The notes beneath the pieces are model-generated. The model saw only the letters and a list, made by a program, of their open reading frames with translations. It searched no databases and was not told the DNA's origin. A program made the translations under genes and the position numbers. This document shows positions 34,606 to 46,677 of a stretch of DNA of 64,000 bases, one piece after another. The stretch is taken from contig OX393577.1 in the NCBI GenBank assembly GCA_947652605.1, positions 55,700,108 through 55,764,107 of the forward strand, in the 5' to 3' direction. The stretch comes from Elmis aenea (Eukaryota; Arthropoda; Insecta; Coleoptera; Elmidae). Numbering within the stretch: the first letter of the stretch is position 1; the number at the start of each line of letters is the position of its first letter.

Positions 34606-37600
34606 ATGAGTACTGGAACCCAGAAGTTTAAATTAATAAGTGGAAACTACATGCCACTGATTGGATGTACAGTTAAAAAATTATTTGAGTTGGTTTTTGT
34701 GTTATTAGTTATTTTTTTGTAGTTGGAACCTTCCAGATCCAGGGAAAGCAACTGATCAAAGAAGTTCTAGATTATGCCTTAGCTGCTGGATATCGTGCTA
34801 TAGGTAAAATTAGTGTATAGTATAGTATTTAAGTTCGTTAATTATATGTTGTTCTCCCTCGTACTCACAGAACATTATTTCTTAAATTAAATAATGCCCA
34901 GTGTAGACAACGATATTTAAAAATAAACTTAAGCGTTATTTACAATAAGATGTGTACTGATTAATTAGAAATATTATTTGTAATGATCGAGTTTTGAGTT
35001 ATTTGGATTTTGAAGTAAACTTTGTGTATTGATCTTTGTTATAACCTAAAATTAATTAATGTTGGAATTCATATATTAATTTGCTAACATGTAGGTTCAT
35101 AAAATATTATCAAACAATTGTTTTAGATACTGCTGCAGTGTATGGTAATGAACAGGATATAGGAGACGCCTTGAAAGAATTGCTTCCGAAATATAAATTA
35201 AAACGTGAAGATATTTTCATCACTTCAAAACTATGTAAGTCTTAGAAGTATATTAGTTTGGAACTTGGAGTGAAACCACAAATTATTTATTTCCCTCAAT
35301 AATTTTTGCTACATAAATTGTTCAAAAGTTGTATAAATATTTATAATTGCATAATAAAAATAACATAGAACTCAATCTACAGTAAAAATTTACAGTAAAA
35401 TTAACAATATGTAGTTGAAGTTGTCCAAATTTGTGTAAACTGTGTTCTTATCTGTTTAGTACTGCAATATTTTAGTTGATTAAATGTGATGCTATGAAAC
35501 TGCTAGGACAATTAAGTGCCTAAAAATCTTGATAATCAAAACAAATTTTTTTGTAAGGATTTACCTTCTAAAAAATTCTATACTTATTTCAATAATCACC
35601 AAAAAATGTACTTAAGTTGTACTCATGACTAACAACTAGATCTTTATCTTCAACATTATTCAACATGCTGTGGATATTTTGATAATGTTGAAGTTTTTTT
35701 TAGCAAACATTTTTATAGTATGATAATATTAAATTACATTAAAATTAGTTTTGAAATTTTGATGTATCTAAAACGATGATATTCAACTTTTTCCAAAATC
35801 ACTTGGATTTTGGTTTTTGTTAAACTCAGATAGAGGATTTTCTTGTCTTATCTATGTCGTGTCAATATTTTAATATGTTGATAATGATTTTTTCATGGAA
35901 GATTATCATAACCCATAAGGTGTTAGTTGGTCAAAAAAACATGCTTTAATGAGAATTTGTAGGGGAAATAGTTTGGATTTAAAATTACACGAATTAGTTT
36001 ATAATGTTCAACTTTCAAATCCAAAAATAGGTTATTTATTTTCACTTATGCAAAGAAGTTGTCTTCATGGTCTAATCACGCCAGACATTTTTTTAGACAA
36101 AAATATTCAAATAACTAAAATGTTTATATTAATGGACAGATAAAAGAGATTATTTATATATTTTTTTGATTTTAATCGGTACTAGTGCAACTTGAAAATA
36201 AAAACTTGAATAAGGTCTTGCATTAAGATAAATAATTTTTTTTACTATATTCTTATGCCTTTGTAATTAGTTTGTATATAGATTTTTTATCTGTTTATTA
36301 TATATGAGCTTTGTTAGGGCTATTTGAAAAATAATACATATGATTAAAACAGGATCATGATACACGAATTGAATCCATGTAGAAATATTAGCATGTGTCG
36401 AGCACAGGTTGAATATCAAAAATAAACCAACATTGATCAAGTTACAATGTAGTAAAAGAATTGTAAAAATAATGGTTTCTTAAAAACCATCAATATATTT
36501 TATATATTAAATTTTTGCATGGCAAAAAGGGTTTTAGACATAAATTGAAGAATTTGATTATTAATATTATAGACCATTAAAGCTACATAAAAACTACAAT
36601 TTCAACATTTTTATAACTCGAGCTGTAACTGAGCAAGAATTAACTAGAAGAAATCTTTAATTTAAATGTGTTTGTCTTCACATTTCTATTTTGTTGTGAC
36701 TTTTTGATTTTAGCTCCTAGCGACCAAGGAAGTGAGGCCGTCAAGGCTTTGGAAAATTCAGTACGTAATCTTCAGTGTGATTATTTAGATCTTTATTTAA
36801 TACACTGGCCTGGAGCATCTGGTGTTCCAACAAACAGTCCTGAAAATGCAAGACTGCGTGCTGCAAGTTGGACTTCTTTAGTAGGTGGAAAAGAGCGAGG
36901 TCTCTCAAAAGATATTGGCGTGTCGAATTATACAGTAAGACATCTTACCGAATTGCTTGGTAGTAATTCTGGCGTTAAACCGGCTGTAAACCAGGTAATA
37001 ATTAGTTTATCAATAATTTAATATTTTGTATTATTGCACGTTGATATTAAGGAAATTGTGGTTGGCCTAATAGGATGTGGCGATAATATTGTCCCAATTA
37101 TATTGACTATTTGCGAATGTCTTAAATGTTTTTGTTTTTGTGGTAAAATTTCGAATTTATCTAACCATGTGATCTCTGCTTTTTTTAAATATTTACCGTA
37201 AAGAAGAACAACAATACAATGTAACATTAAATGTGATATAGTGTGCAAACTTGAATATTGATATTTTCTTTAAAATTATTTTAGTTAAGGATCAATTTTT
37301 TTTTTAAAGGAAATATGAAGTATATAAATTATGGTATCAAATTTTGCTAACATAAAACATTGCTATGACTTAATTGTTAAGGGGGATTTAAAAAACATTA
37401 TAGTTATTATTTTTTTTAAAGTTAAACAAAAAGGGTTTCCACAGTTCAAGTTTTTTGTAGAGATATTAGCCGAGGAAGCTGTAAGTGGTGCGCCGTTGGT
37501 ATTAATTGCCAGGGTGTGAACTCATTTCTGGCACCCTAAATCCATATTGTTAATGTCACGGATAAAAAATGTACAATTGGCAACATTCCATAGAAAGTAG

Positions 37601-40600
37601 AGAGAAGTTATTGTAATTCGCTTCGCAAGCGCAAGCGTATTATAAACGAAAATTGACATTGTCATTTTACTTTTACGTAATAGTAAACGTAGATTCGGAG
37701 TTCAGAAGCCTGTTGAAATATGGGGAATTTTTCCACTTAAATTTCCGCTAGATGGCGATAAGTCTACGAATGAAATTTAGATTGACAATAAATTAATTAA
37801 CACTTTTCTACATTTTAAAAATATTATATAGAGCGCTTTTTACGCTTGGTCAAAATAGTGAAACTAAACATCTAGAAATTCATTTTTCTTTAAATACAAC
37901 ACTATATTTTCTTAGTCTTAGAGAAAATTTAATTGTCTTTCAAAAACAATAAACCTGTTTTATAACTAAAATTGATATTTTCCGAGATACGAGCTATCTC
38001 AATTTTTCATCAAATCTGGAACATATAACGGTCAGATACTAAATTTTATTGAAATATCTTCAATAATATCTGTTTGTTTCCATACTTTTGCGCAGTACTG
38101 TATGTTATGTTTACATGTAATTCTGATTTTGTTGAATTTATGTGAATTATGTTTCTGTTTTTGGTCTTTAATATTTTTTTTGTAACCCTTTATCGCATAT
38201 TTCTCTGTTGGCGATTTTGACTAATTAAGTGCGCTTCTTTGGCAATTCAAGCAACAATTCACCTGGTTACCCTGAGCGCAAGTAATATTCCTTTTGTTCA
38301 GCTCGTATCGTATTGAGGCAAATTATTCTTAAGGAAAACCCCGCTGCGTTACTTCGCTTTTGCAGAAAAACATATAAAGGCACAATTTTATCTCGTTGCA
38401 TGCGCCCTTGATTGATGCGCCAGGGTGCAAAGCACCCCTTGCACCTTCGGCACGGCGAGCCTCTGGCTGTAGATATTCTTAGATGATAGTCATTTGTTTT
38501 ATAATTGCTTAGATTTTAAAAAATTTTGCAACATAAATGTGTGGCTAAATATATGTATTTAATATCACAATAAAACACTCCCATGTAACAGTGGTCACCT
38601 GTTGTAAATAACGTTCAACTGTTTTTGCTAGAAATAATTTTATTTTGTTAAATGGTTATTTAATATGTACTGTAATCACTTCAGCTTAAATCTTGGAATA
38701 TGATTTTGAATGTTAACATGCTTATATTTTTTTGTCTTAATTGCAATGGTTATAAAATCTGGAAGTTTAAAAATGTCATACTGAAATAGTTTAATATCAG
38801 CGTTGTGACCTAATCATTCAAAATGAAAGCATATTTATTAAATTCTGTAGCTATTTTTTAAATTTTTATATTCAAATTTTAAATGTGCATATATTTTAGA
38901 GTACTGTTGGGCTGATATAAGTTAAAATTCTTAGTAATTTTTAATAACTCTTTAAAAAAATATTTATTTATATTCATAGGTTGAATGGCATCCGCACCAT
39001 CACCAGTCAGAACTGAAACGCTATTGTGAAAGAGAAGAGATACTTTTACAGGCATATTCATCACTGGGTGGCACTAACAATAAAAGCCTTATCACTGAAC
39101 CCACAGTTGTAGCGGTAGCACAAAAGCTAAAAAAAAGTCCTGCACAGGTATGTGTACTGTAATTGTATATGAATGCGTACTTTGTAATATTATTTTTATT
39201 TAATCAGCTCTTTAGACCAAGCTGGGCTCATGGCTTTGTGACATATTTTCATCCATTTATTTTAATTCTTTGTCAGTTTTTTTTCTTTCATTTTTTAACC
39301 TCTTATTCCTCCAGGTCCTTTTCACTGCCTCTTACTATTTTATCCGGGGTCTTCTCCTTGTTTTTCTTCCGGTTACTCCTCCCTCAGGTAGACACTTGTT
39401 TCATTATTCTTTTCTACAGCAATCTTGATATACGTCCCAGCCACCTCATTTGTTCTTGTTCTCCTTTGTTCTCTTCCCATTTTTCCTTCGAATATTTTCT
39501 GTAATACCTTCCTTTTCCAGACCCGTAATGTTTTTCCTTCTTTTTGATTCATTTTCCACATCTCATTCGTGTACACTTGTACAGGGTGGTGCAAATTCGA
39601 TGGAATTGCATGGGTATCTCGGTTAATATTTAAGATAGAGAAACGGTTAAATTACCAAAAATGTGCAGTTTTTTTGAGACAAACTCAGAACCGTTTTCAA
39701 AAATATCCTATCATTTCCAGTTTTCGAGTTATTGAATAAAAAGTGTTTTTTTTGTCATATTAATAATGTTTCATATCTCCGTTGTTGTTGTAAATATCAA
39801 AAATATTTATGAAGATTATTTTTAGATATTTTTATGTTTAATTTGATTATATTAACAAAAAATAATTACACTCGCCGTTAAAAAGTTATGACACAAATTT
39901 ACATTTTTTTAAATAGTAGCGATAGTTGGCTATGACCTATTTAAATTCCTTATTTTTTTCTCATTCCAAATATATAAGGGCTGATGTATTTATTTTCTAT
40001 AATATGCAAGTTACGAAGGTTTTTTAGTATTTTTTTTTTTTTTGAAGAAAATCATAGGCTGTGGCTGTGAAAACAAAAACAAAACAAGGTGTAAAACCTT
40101 TTAAAACTCATGTGGTACAAGTTACCAAGGTTTTTTAATTTGTAGTTGAGATAAACATAATTATTTGAACATACGATAACAACAACATAGTCGGAATCAG
40201 CAATAATGTAGTATATTGCTGTTTATCTTATGTTCAAAAATGTTTGATGTTTATCTCAACAACAAATTTAAAAACCTTGGTAACTTGTACCACATGAGTT
40301 TTAAAAGGTTTCACACCTTGTTTTTTTTTTTTTTTTGTTTTCACAGCCTATGATTTTCTTTAAAAAAAACCTAAAAAACCTTCGTAACTTGCGTATTATT
40401 GAAAACAAATACATCAACCCTTATAATATATTTGGAATGAGAAAAAATAAGGAATTTAAATAGGTCTTAGCCAACTATCGTTTCCATTTAAAAAAGGTAA
40501 GTTTGTCTCATAACTTTTTAACGGCGAGCGTAAACATTTTTTTTTTGTATAATCAAATTAAACATAAAAATATCTAAAAATAGTCTTCATAAATATTTTC

Positions 40601-41319
40601 GATATTTACAAAAATAACGGAGATATGACACATTATTAATATGACAAAAAAAAAAATTATTCAATAACTCGAAAACCGGAAATGATAGAATATTTTTGAA
40701 AACGGTTCTGAGTTTGTCTCAAAAATTGCACATTTTTGGTAGTTTAACCGTTTCTCTATCTTAAATATTAACCGAGATACCCATGCAATCCCACTGAATT
40801 TGGACCACCCTGTTCATAACTATTGGTCTTATAAGTATTTTTTAGATATACATTTTTATCCTCGTTAACGCCGTTAGACATCTTAAGCCTTTGATAATTT
40901 TTTCCTGTATCTTTTCCATTGTTTGATAAAGTTGTATTTATCCACTGTATCATATTTATATTGAGTCCCAACCGCCAAAACCAGTTCTAATTTTGTGCCT
41001 CAAATCCTGCTTTGCTGCCCATCCAGTATTATAAAAACTTAAAAGCTGTTCCACCTGTATAGTTCTTGTTACTTGAACATGTTTTAGTTGTAAAACGTCG
41101 CTCAAAATCATTCTTTTAAGTTGTGATTTTTTTACTCACTAGGTGCTACTGCGTTGGGCACTTCAACAAAATATCGCAGTAATACCCAAGGCAAGGTCTC
41201 GTAAACATATACAAGAAAATATCGAATTGGATTTTGAAATCCCTGTTTCCGACATGGCTACTCTAAGCGGTCTAAAAACAACAGATAAATATGCTTGGGA
41301 TCCCAATTCAGTTAAATAA
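34606..41319 (+). CDS. Aldo-keto reductase family protein
   Basis: Six exons: 34606-34666, 34723-34803, 35127-35234, 36714-36994, 38980-39147 and 41143-41319. All have GT/AG borders; the total is 876 bases, giving 291 residues, normal for the family. It is a cytosolic TIM-barrel NADPH-dependent carbonyl reductase by family. The catalytic tetrad is complete: Asp48 (DTAAVYGNE), Tyr53, Lys82 (FITSKL) and His114 (LIHWPG). The cofactor-binding end has VIPKARSRKHIQENI (about 246-260), with the Lys and Arg that contact the NADPH 2'-phosphate. GVSNYTVRHL and VEWHPHHHQSEL are typical. The C-terminus is short, without the long substrate loop of AKR1 enzymes, so it is closer to prokaryote-like or glyoxal-reductase-like members. 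The substrate cannot be inferred. Introns 4 and 5 carry transposon relics. An AATAAA lies just past the stop at 41,325. Confidence 0.92.
37020..38979 (+). other. Intron 4 of the aldo-keto reductase, unassigned repeats
   Basis: Contains a CG-richer stretch at 37,440-37,790 and 38,330-38,470, with echoing words (CCAGGGTGTGAAC near 37,510; GCGCCAGGGTGCAAAGC near 38,419), and the transposon-end relic at about 38,030-38,100 that is shared with 4365-4461. It looks like an old composite insertion, but borders and family could not be fixed. Confidence 0.35.
39230..39580 (-). pseudogene. RTE-like reverse-transcriptase tail, antisense in an intron
   Basis: On the minus strand the block YTNEMWKMNQKEGKTLRVWK followed by KVLQKIFEGK and RRTRTNEVAGTYIKI matches the C-terminal part of insect RTE-type reverse transcriptases (normally YGSETWT...LRVFERKVLRKIFG). 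The next upstream piece may continue beyond the MITE at 40,813-41,000. Point changes and lost frame show it is dead. The MITE at 39,582 has inserted right next to it. Confidence 0.5.
39582..40812. mobile_element. Palindromic TA-family MITE, copy 4 (1231 bp)
   Basis: The ends CAGGGTGGTGCAAATTCGAT and ATTTGGACCACCCTG close a mirror-image element. The left flank is TA; the right flank is TT, a decayed duplication. It shares with copy 3 the central CATGTGGTACAAGTTACCAA words and the TTTATCTCAACAACAAATTT block. It lacks the GC-rich nested hairpin seen in copy 3, so that hairpin is a later insertion there. Confidence 0.8.
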
Positions 41320-41615
41320 TCGATAATAAATGTTCTTAAATTTAATTTCTAAGTATAAAGTTTGCGATTCTCACGGTTCTACTCTCTTAGTGAATGATTT
41401 CAATTACAAAAAACATTGCTTTAGATGCTTTTTATTTTAATTTGTTGAATTTGTTATGTAATTAAAGTTAGTTTTATTGTTTAACGCGCGTGCTATAGGC
41501 TATAATTTTAATAGAAAAATTTATAAAATTAGTTACTTTGTTGTTTAAAAGTTATATAAGATATTTTACTTAAAAGCGGTTTTTGCGAAAACTGTGTTAT
41601 TCACTGTTACTTAAG

Positions 41616-44600
41616 ATGGTTGAATATGATCAAAATTTTTGCAATAGAATAGCTAGTCTTAGTTATAAAACTTTCAAAAGTCTGCCCAAAACTGGAAAAC
41701 CGACTGCCAATGAATGGACTGTTATGTCCTCTATTATTAAGGAACACAGTGGCAGTTTCGAAGTAGTTGCTCTCGGGACAGGTTCAAAGTGCATAGGAAA
41801 AAATTCAATGTCGTCCAAAGGCGATATTTTAAACGATTCCCACGCAGAAGTAATCTGTCGACGAGGATTTCTACAATACCTATACCACGAAATAGATCTC
41901 AGCTACGAAAACCAAAGCGATATATTAAAAAAAATTGATGGAATTAATAAATGCAGGCTTAAGAATGATACAAAATTTCATTTCTTTACAACACATGTGC
42001 CTTGTGGTGATGCTGCGATCTTTCTCAAACAATCGACGGATGATTTTGGCGATTGTCTCATTGAAAAAACTGTTGATGTTTCAACCGATTCTAATATTTT
42101 CGAAGAAAGTACTTCGAGTTGTATCGACAGTGGTGCAAAAAGAAAAAACGAATTTGAATCACCTGTTGTTGCGAAGCGAGTTAAATTATGTTTAGAGGCT
42201 GATGTATTTCGTACAGGAGCTAAATGTTTGCCAGATGAAACTAAACAGGATCCACATCTACCGGGTAAAAATTATCACACCATAGGAGCAGTTAGAACAA
42301 AACCTGGTATGTAAAGTAGTTAAAGGGGTAGTCCAAATATTTGTTGAGTAGCTTGTCAAGTGTAATAGTACATTTCTGATAACACATACATTTATTTCAA
42401 AAAAGTTGCTATAAAGGCTTAAATCAGATTTTCAATAACTACTATAGTTACTGAGATACCCTACTTTGAATTTTGAACCAGCTATGGTATAAAAATAAGC
42501 TTGATCGGTCATGAATGTTGTATGATATTTAGAAGGTCAGTAACATACTATGCTGTCATTCCATGGCTATATGTAGATTAAATTATCATTTCATATCATA
42601 CAGTTAGAGAAAGTCGTCGAACGGTCAATTATCTTAGTTATTTTCAATATTTTTTTAAAATTTGAGTTGAGTAATTGATCAACTATAAAGAATTTATTGA
42701 TAATATTTTAATTTTTTTGCATGTCCGGTTTAGTGGGATTGACCCCAACTTAATTTTTTTAAGTGAAACACCCTGAAAATTTTCACAATTTCGGATGCAG
42801 AATAAAAAACTGCATTTAGAAACATCATGAAGGGTTTTATTTTAAAATAAAGTGATTAAAAAAACTAATAAACTCACACAATCAAGGTTGTCAAATATAT
42901 TCCATCATTTCCGGTTTTTCTTGATTTTTTTTGTTTTCACAGCCTACTTTTTGGTTTTCATCTTTAAAAAAAACAGAAACACCTTTGTAACTTGCGTATT
43001 ATTGAAAATAAATACATCAACCCTTATATATTTGGAGTGAGAAAAAAATTAGGAATTTAAATAGGTCATAGCCAACTATAGCTTCCATTTAAAAAAAGGT
43101 AAGTTTGTGTCATAACTTTTTAACGGCAAGTGTAAAATTATAGTACTATCAAAATCTACATAAAAATATCTAAAACTAATCTTCATAAACTTTTTCGATA
43201 TTTAAAACAATAAGAGAGATATGACACATTATAAATATAACAAAAAAACAGTTTTTCTCTAATAACTCAAAAACCGGAAATGATAGAATATTTTTGAAAA
43301 CAGTTCTGAGTTTGTGTTAAAAAACTTCACATTTTTGGCAATTTAACCGTTCCTTTATTTTGCCTATTAAGCGAGATACCCATGTAATCCCATCGAATTT
43401 GGACCACCCTGTACTACTGTCGGTTTGTTGTCAAATGTTATTGTTGTGTATCATTAAGAAATTGATAATGGCAGTAAAAGTTACAGAATCAAAGTGAATT
43501 GAAATTTTGATGATAATGTAATGGTGTCTTTCCACGTGAGAGTAAACTACTCTCGATAGCAGCGTCGCCAAGGATACAGCCCCTGAGAGTAACTCGCGAT
43601 TGGCTGTATCCTTGGCGACGCTGATATCGAGAGTAGTTTACTCTCACGTGGAAAGGCACCATAACGTTTACTGCCATTATCAATGTCTTTAATGATTGAT
43701 GATATACAACAATAAAATTTGACAACAAACTGACAGTAAATACATGTATCTTGATTTTGTGATAGTTTTTTTTATTAACTGTATTTTAAATTAAACCTTT
43801 GTTGGCTATGTTTCTAAATGTAGTTTTTTATTCTGCATTAAAAAATGTAAAAATATAAAGGGTGTTTCATTAAAAAAAAAATAAGTTGAAGTCATTTCCT
43901 GCCAAACCAGAAATGCAAACAATTTAAAATATCATCAATATATTCTTTATTTTTAACCATATATTTAAGCTACATTAAAAAAAAGGTTTACAAATAACTA
44001 AGATAATAGACTGTTCCTGCACTTTGTCTTGCCCCTATATATTATTATAAAATAGACATTATAAGGACAAAAATAGTTTCCATTAGTAAAAGTGATACAA
44101 TCAATGATACTGCAACTTGTTCATAAATTTTTGTGATATAACATAAATAACTGGCATACCTGTACTTTACAACATGCAAAAGTTTAACAACAACTAAAAA
44201 TTATATTAATAATTATTGCAGGTCGAGGCGATCCTACCCTCTCAGTGTCATGCAGTGATAAAATTGCAAAATGGTCATTTGTGGGCGTGCAAGGATCGCT
44301 GTTGAGTTTGCTACTCGATGAACCTATTTATTTTAATACTTTTACAATATCTGGCAACACACCTTTTTGTGAAACTGCGTTACTCAGAGCTGTTTATGAT
44401 AGATTTGATGACGTGGATTTAATTTTTCCTTACAAACAACACAAATTTGCTGTTGGACAAGCAGTAGAAGGTTTTGAATGTTCAAAAACAGAATCAAAAC
44501 AACCATGTCCAAGTAGTATAGTCTGGTGCAAATTGAATAACAGGTAATAAATGTTAATAAACCCTTGTATTTGATACATTTGAGTTTTTGAATATTTGCA

Positions 44601-44890
44601 GACCACTGGAAATTTCGGTTGAGGGACAGAAGCAAGGGGTAACAAAAAAAAACAAGAACACAAAGAATGGCAGATTACAGATATGCAAAATAGAGTTGTT
44701 TAGGTTATTAATAAACTTTTTGCATAAAAATAATATAAAATTGTTTGATGAAGATTTGATCAGCATTAAATATGGTTACGTTAAACAACTGGCAAAGGAT
44801 TATTATGATGCGTGGAGTACAGTACAACAAAAGTGCTTTAAAATTTGGTCTTGTAAAGATCGCTCTCTGTTACACTTTTCTTTAGACTAG
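41616..44890 (+). CDS. Adat1: tRNA-specific adenosine deaminase 1
   Basis: Three exons: 41616-42306, 44222-44543 and 44602-44890. Borders are GT/AG; the total is 1302 bases, giving 433 residues. The family enzyme converts adenosine to inosine at position 37 of eukaryotic tRNA-Ala. The deaminase signature is complete: His76 and Glu78 in NDSHAEVICRRG, Cys130 in HVPCGDA and Cys241 in SVSCSDK form the zinc site and proton shuttle. KPGRGDPT just before SCSDK and KWSFVGVQGSLLS just after match ADAT1 rather than ADAR, and no double-stranded-RNA-binding domain precedes it. A Ser/Thr-rich insert (about 145-205) with KRKNEFESPVVAKRVK may be a nuclear signal. The start is the ATG at 41,616 (MVEYDQNFCNRIA). 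Intron 1 holds a three-layer transposon nest. A possible poly(A) signal ATTAAA lies at 44,938. Confidence 0.93.
42893..43411 (-). mobile_element. Palindromic TA-family MITE, copy 5 (left end lost)
   Basis: Collinear with the reverse complement of copy 2 from TCATTTCCGGTTTTTCTTG onwards, including TTTCACAGCCTACTTTTTG, CATAGCCAACTATAGCTTCC and the right end ATTTGGACCACCCTG followed by TA (43,412-43,413). The other terminus is missing. It is nested in the outer inverted-repeat element. Confidence 0.75.
43417..43737. mobile_element. 321-bp palindromic element carrying the GC-rich hairpin
   Basis: The ends CTGTCGGTTTGTTGTCAAAT and ATTTGACAACAAACTGACAG are each flanked by TA (43,415-43,416; 43,738-43,739). 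The inner arms share TTGATAATGGCAGTAAA. The core is interrupted by the second copy of the 142-bp GC-rich hairpin. Confidence 0.75.
43521..43662. mobile_element. 142-bp GC-rich hairpin MITE, copy 2
   Basis: Starts ATGGTGTCTTTCCACG and ends CGTGGAAAGGCACCAT; preceded by TA at 43,519-43,520. The arms are nearly identical to copy 1 at 32,716-32,857, and the loop is the reverse complement of that copy's loop, so it inserted in the opposite orientation. Confidence 0.8.
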
Positions 44891-45158
44891 CAGATTAATT
44901 TATATTTTCATTATTAATGTTCGTTGGCAATTTATGTATTAAAAAATATAAAATAATAATTTTATTTAGCAAATGTTTTTTTTATTTGAAAAAAATTTAG
45001 CCCTGATTCCAAAGAAATTATAATGCACGTTGAATTACGGGAGGGTCTGTCATGAATATAATAATTTATTTATAGTCAGTTTCCTATTATAATTTAAAAA
45101 AAGTTAAATTTAAATAATTTAAGAGCAATTACTTCTAGGTCATTGAAACCAATAAAAG

Positions 45159-45516
45159 CAGAGGTTTGGAGCGGAGCATTGGAGCAATGGTTTTTGCTCA
45201 GAGCAGGAGCGGAGTCCGGAGTAAATAGTTTTTATTGCTCAACCGCTCCAATTTTTTATTAAACTACTTTCTTTTTTTAACCTTTAGATCAAAAATTTGT
45301 TTTTTACAAACATTTAACTTCACTTGTTTGTTAGGGTCAAATATTGTAATTTTTGACCAACTTCCACATATCCGATAAAGTTAAAACTTTGTTTTTAAAA
45401 ACCAATTTTGTAATTAAAAAACTTGTTTTAAAAATGTTAACAATATTTGAAGCATGGAGCAGGCATTTTTATGCCGGATCGGAGCAATTTAAAAATTGGA
45501 CTGCTCCAAACCCTTG
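45159..45516. mobile_element. hAT-type MITE with perfect 8-bp duplication, 358 bp
   Basis: Flanked by AATAAAAG on both sides (45,151-45,158; 45,517-45,524). Terminal repeats are CAGAGGTTTGGAGC and, at the other end, GCTCCAAACCCTTG. The interior repeats GGAGCGGAGC and GGAGCAATGG-type words near the left and CGGAGCAATTT near the right. Intergenic between ADAT1 and H2A.X. Confidence 0.75.
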
Positions 45517-45552
45517 AATAAAAGTTAACTTAAAACTCTTGAGGCCTTAAAC

Positions 45553-45833
45553 CAGGGCTGCAGTCGGTAAAAAACCATTCTACTCCTGATTTTTTAGTAG
45601 TTTGACTCTAATTCCGACAAAATTAAATACTCAATACACTTAATGGTAAGCAATATAGAAGAGAAAAAATATATAAAGATTCAGAATTGAGTCAAAATTC
45701 AAACGAGTTAATGACCACCTTGCAATTTTTTAATTTATAAAATTTTAACATGGACTTGATAAATTATTTTCAGACTCCAACTGCACTGATCAGAAATGTT
45801 TCTTAAACTTTGACTTTTAACTCCACAGCCCTA
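45553..45833. mobile_element. hAT-type MITE, 281 bp, aged duplication
   Basis: The left end CAGGGCTGCAGTCGG and right end CTCCACAGCCCTA are flanked by CCTTAAAC (45,545-45,552) and CTTTAAAC (45,834-45,841), 7 of 8 matching. No coding content. Confidence 0.55.
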
Positions 45834-45953
45834 CTTTAAACGAACTAATTTTTAAATGCTTCTGAATTAATGAAATAATTTAACAATAAACAGTGTTAAT
45901 CGTTTTAATATGAAACCCTAGACTGTAACACCCTTTGTTAATAAGTTAATATC

Positions 45954-45959
45954 TTTATT
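45954..45959 (-). terminator. Candidate H2A.X polyadenylation signal
   Basis: AATAAA on the minus strand about 225 bases past the histone stop. No histone 3' stem-loop (GGCTCTTTTCAGAGCC type) was seen in between, which favours a polyadenylated, replication-independent message. Confidence 0.45.
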
Positions 45960-46181
45960 TTTATTATCAATCACAAATTCCAAATGAAGTGGTTAACAAT
46001 ACATGTCCATTTATGATAAATTGCAGTATGTACAACAAAATATTAGAAATCAATTGTAAAAAAAAAGAAAATTTGGGGTTCCAATAATTTAATTATAAAA
46101 TAAGTCGGTGATACTAACATATAACGGAAACTACATAAACACTGATTAAAAATGAAGGACACTTAAGTAATAATCTAATAA

Positions 46182-46598
46182 TTAATAATCCTGAGATTGG
46201 GTCTTGCCACCTTTGCCAGAAGCAGAGGAAGTAGATGTTTTCTTTGGCAAAAGTATTGCTTGAATATTAGGCAGTACACCTCCTTGAGCTATGGTAACAC
46301 CTGAGAGTAATTTATTCAGTTCTTCGTCGTTTCTGATGGCTAGTTGAAGGTGGCGAGGTATAATTCTGGTCTTTTTGTTGTCTCTTGCGGCGTTTCCTGC
46401 TAACTCCAATACTTCTGCGGCCAAATATTCCATAACTGCAGCTAGATATACAGGGGCACCAGCTCCAACTCTCTCAGCATAGTTTCCCTTACGCAATAAA
46501 CGATGAATTCTGCCGACTGGGAATTGTAACCCGGCACGACTGGATCGGGACTTGGATTTTCCTCCTTTAGCTTTTCCACCCTTTCCACGTCCAGACAT
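46182..46598 (-). CDS. Histone H2A variant of H2A.X type
   Basis: A single exon encoding 138 residues. The core is canonical H2A ([20 protein letters not shown], then [40 protein letters not shown]), not H2A.Z: it has [14 protein letters not shown] where H2A.Z has the divergent loop, and [20 protein letters not shown]. The tail is extended ([20 protein letters not shown]) and ends in SQDY, matching the SQ-[DE]-hydrophobic motif phosphorylated by ATM/ATR-type kinases in H2A.X; the target serine is residue 135. The product is a nucleosome core subunit that marks double-strand breaks. It stands alone with no other histone genes near, has no 3' stem-loop, and lies divergent to the caspase gene. 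Confidence 0.93.
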   Translation of the reverse strand: MSGRGKGGKAKGGKSKSRSSRAGLQFPVGRIHRLLRKGNYAERVGAGAPVYLAAVMEYLAAEVLELAGNAARDNKKTRIIPRHLQLAIRNDEELNKLLSGVTIAQGGVLPNIQAILLPKKTSTSSASGKGGKTQSQDY

Positions 46599-46669
46599 TT
46601 TTGATTTGAATTAAAATTTAAAAACGACACAAAGTTAAAACAGTATGGTGATGCATGTACACCCTTAGC

Positions 46670-46677
46670 GCGGGAAA
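46670..46677. promoter_or_regulatory. E2F-like site upstream of H2A.X
   Basis: GCGGGAAA (TTTCCCGC on the other strand) lies 72 bases upstream of the histone ATG and fits the E2F consensus TTTSSCGC. Seen directly; binding is inferred. H2A.X expression in dividing cells would fit. Confidence 0.35.

Larger units (their letters stand above)
42600..44060. mobile_element. Outer long inverted-repeat element in ADAT1 intron 1
   Basis: The left arm (about 42,600-42,893) is reverse-complementary to the right arm (about 43,740-44,060). Shared blocks are ATTATCTTAGTTATTT, AAAGAAT.TATTGAT.ATATTTTA, TTGCAT.TC.GGTTT, TGAAACACCCT and TGCAGAATAAAAAACT.CATTTAGAAA. The space between the arms is filled by two other elements (42,893-43,411 and 43,417-43,737). 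No transposase. Confidence 0.75.

Noticed and set aside
35648..35693. Hairpin CTTCAACATTAT / ATAATGTTGAAG as a microRNA precursor
   Set aside because: The stem is only about 12 base pairs, far shorter than a pre-miRNA.
35949..36143. 64-codon frame in aldo-keto reductase intron 3
   Set aside because: No motif, no splice-compatible phase with flanking exons, and the enzyme is complete without it.
39163..39504. 113-codon Phe/Ser/Leu-rich plus-strand frame resembling a membrane protein
   Set aside because: It is the antisense of the LINE reverse-transcriptase tail on the minus strand.
41583..41615. ADAT1 start upstream of 41,616
   Set aside because: The upstream extension has no ATG, only non-standard starts. 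The ATG at 41,616 gives MVEYDQNF in line with ADAT1 N-termini.
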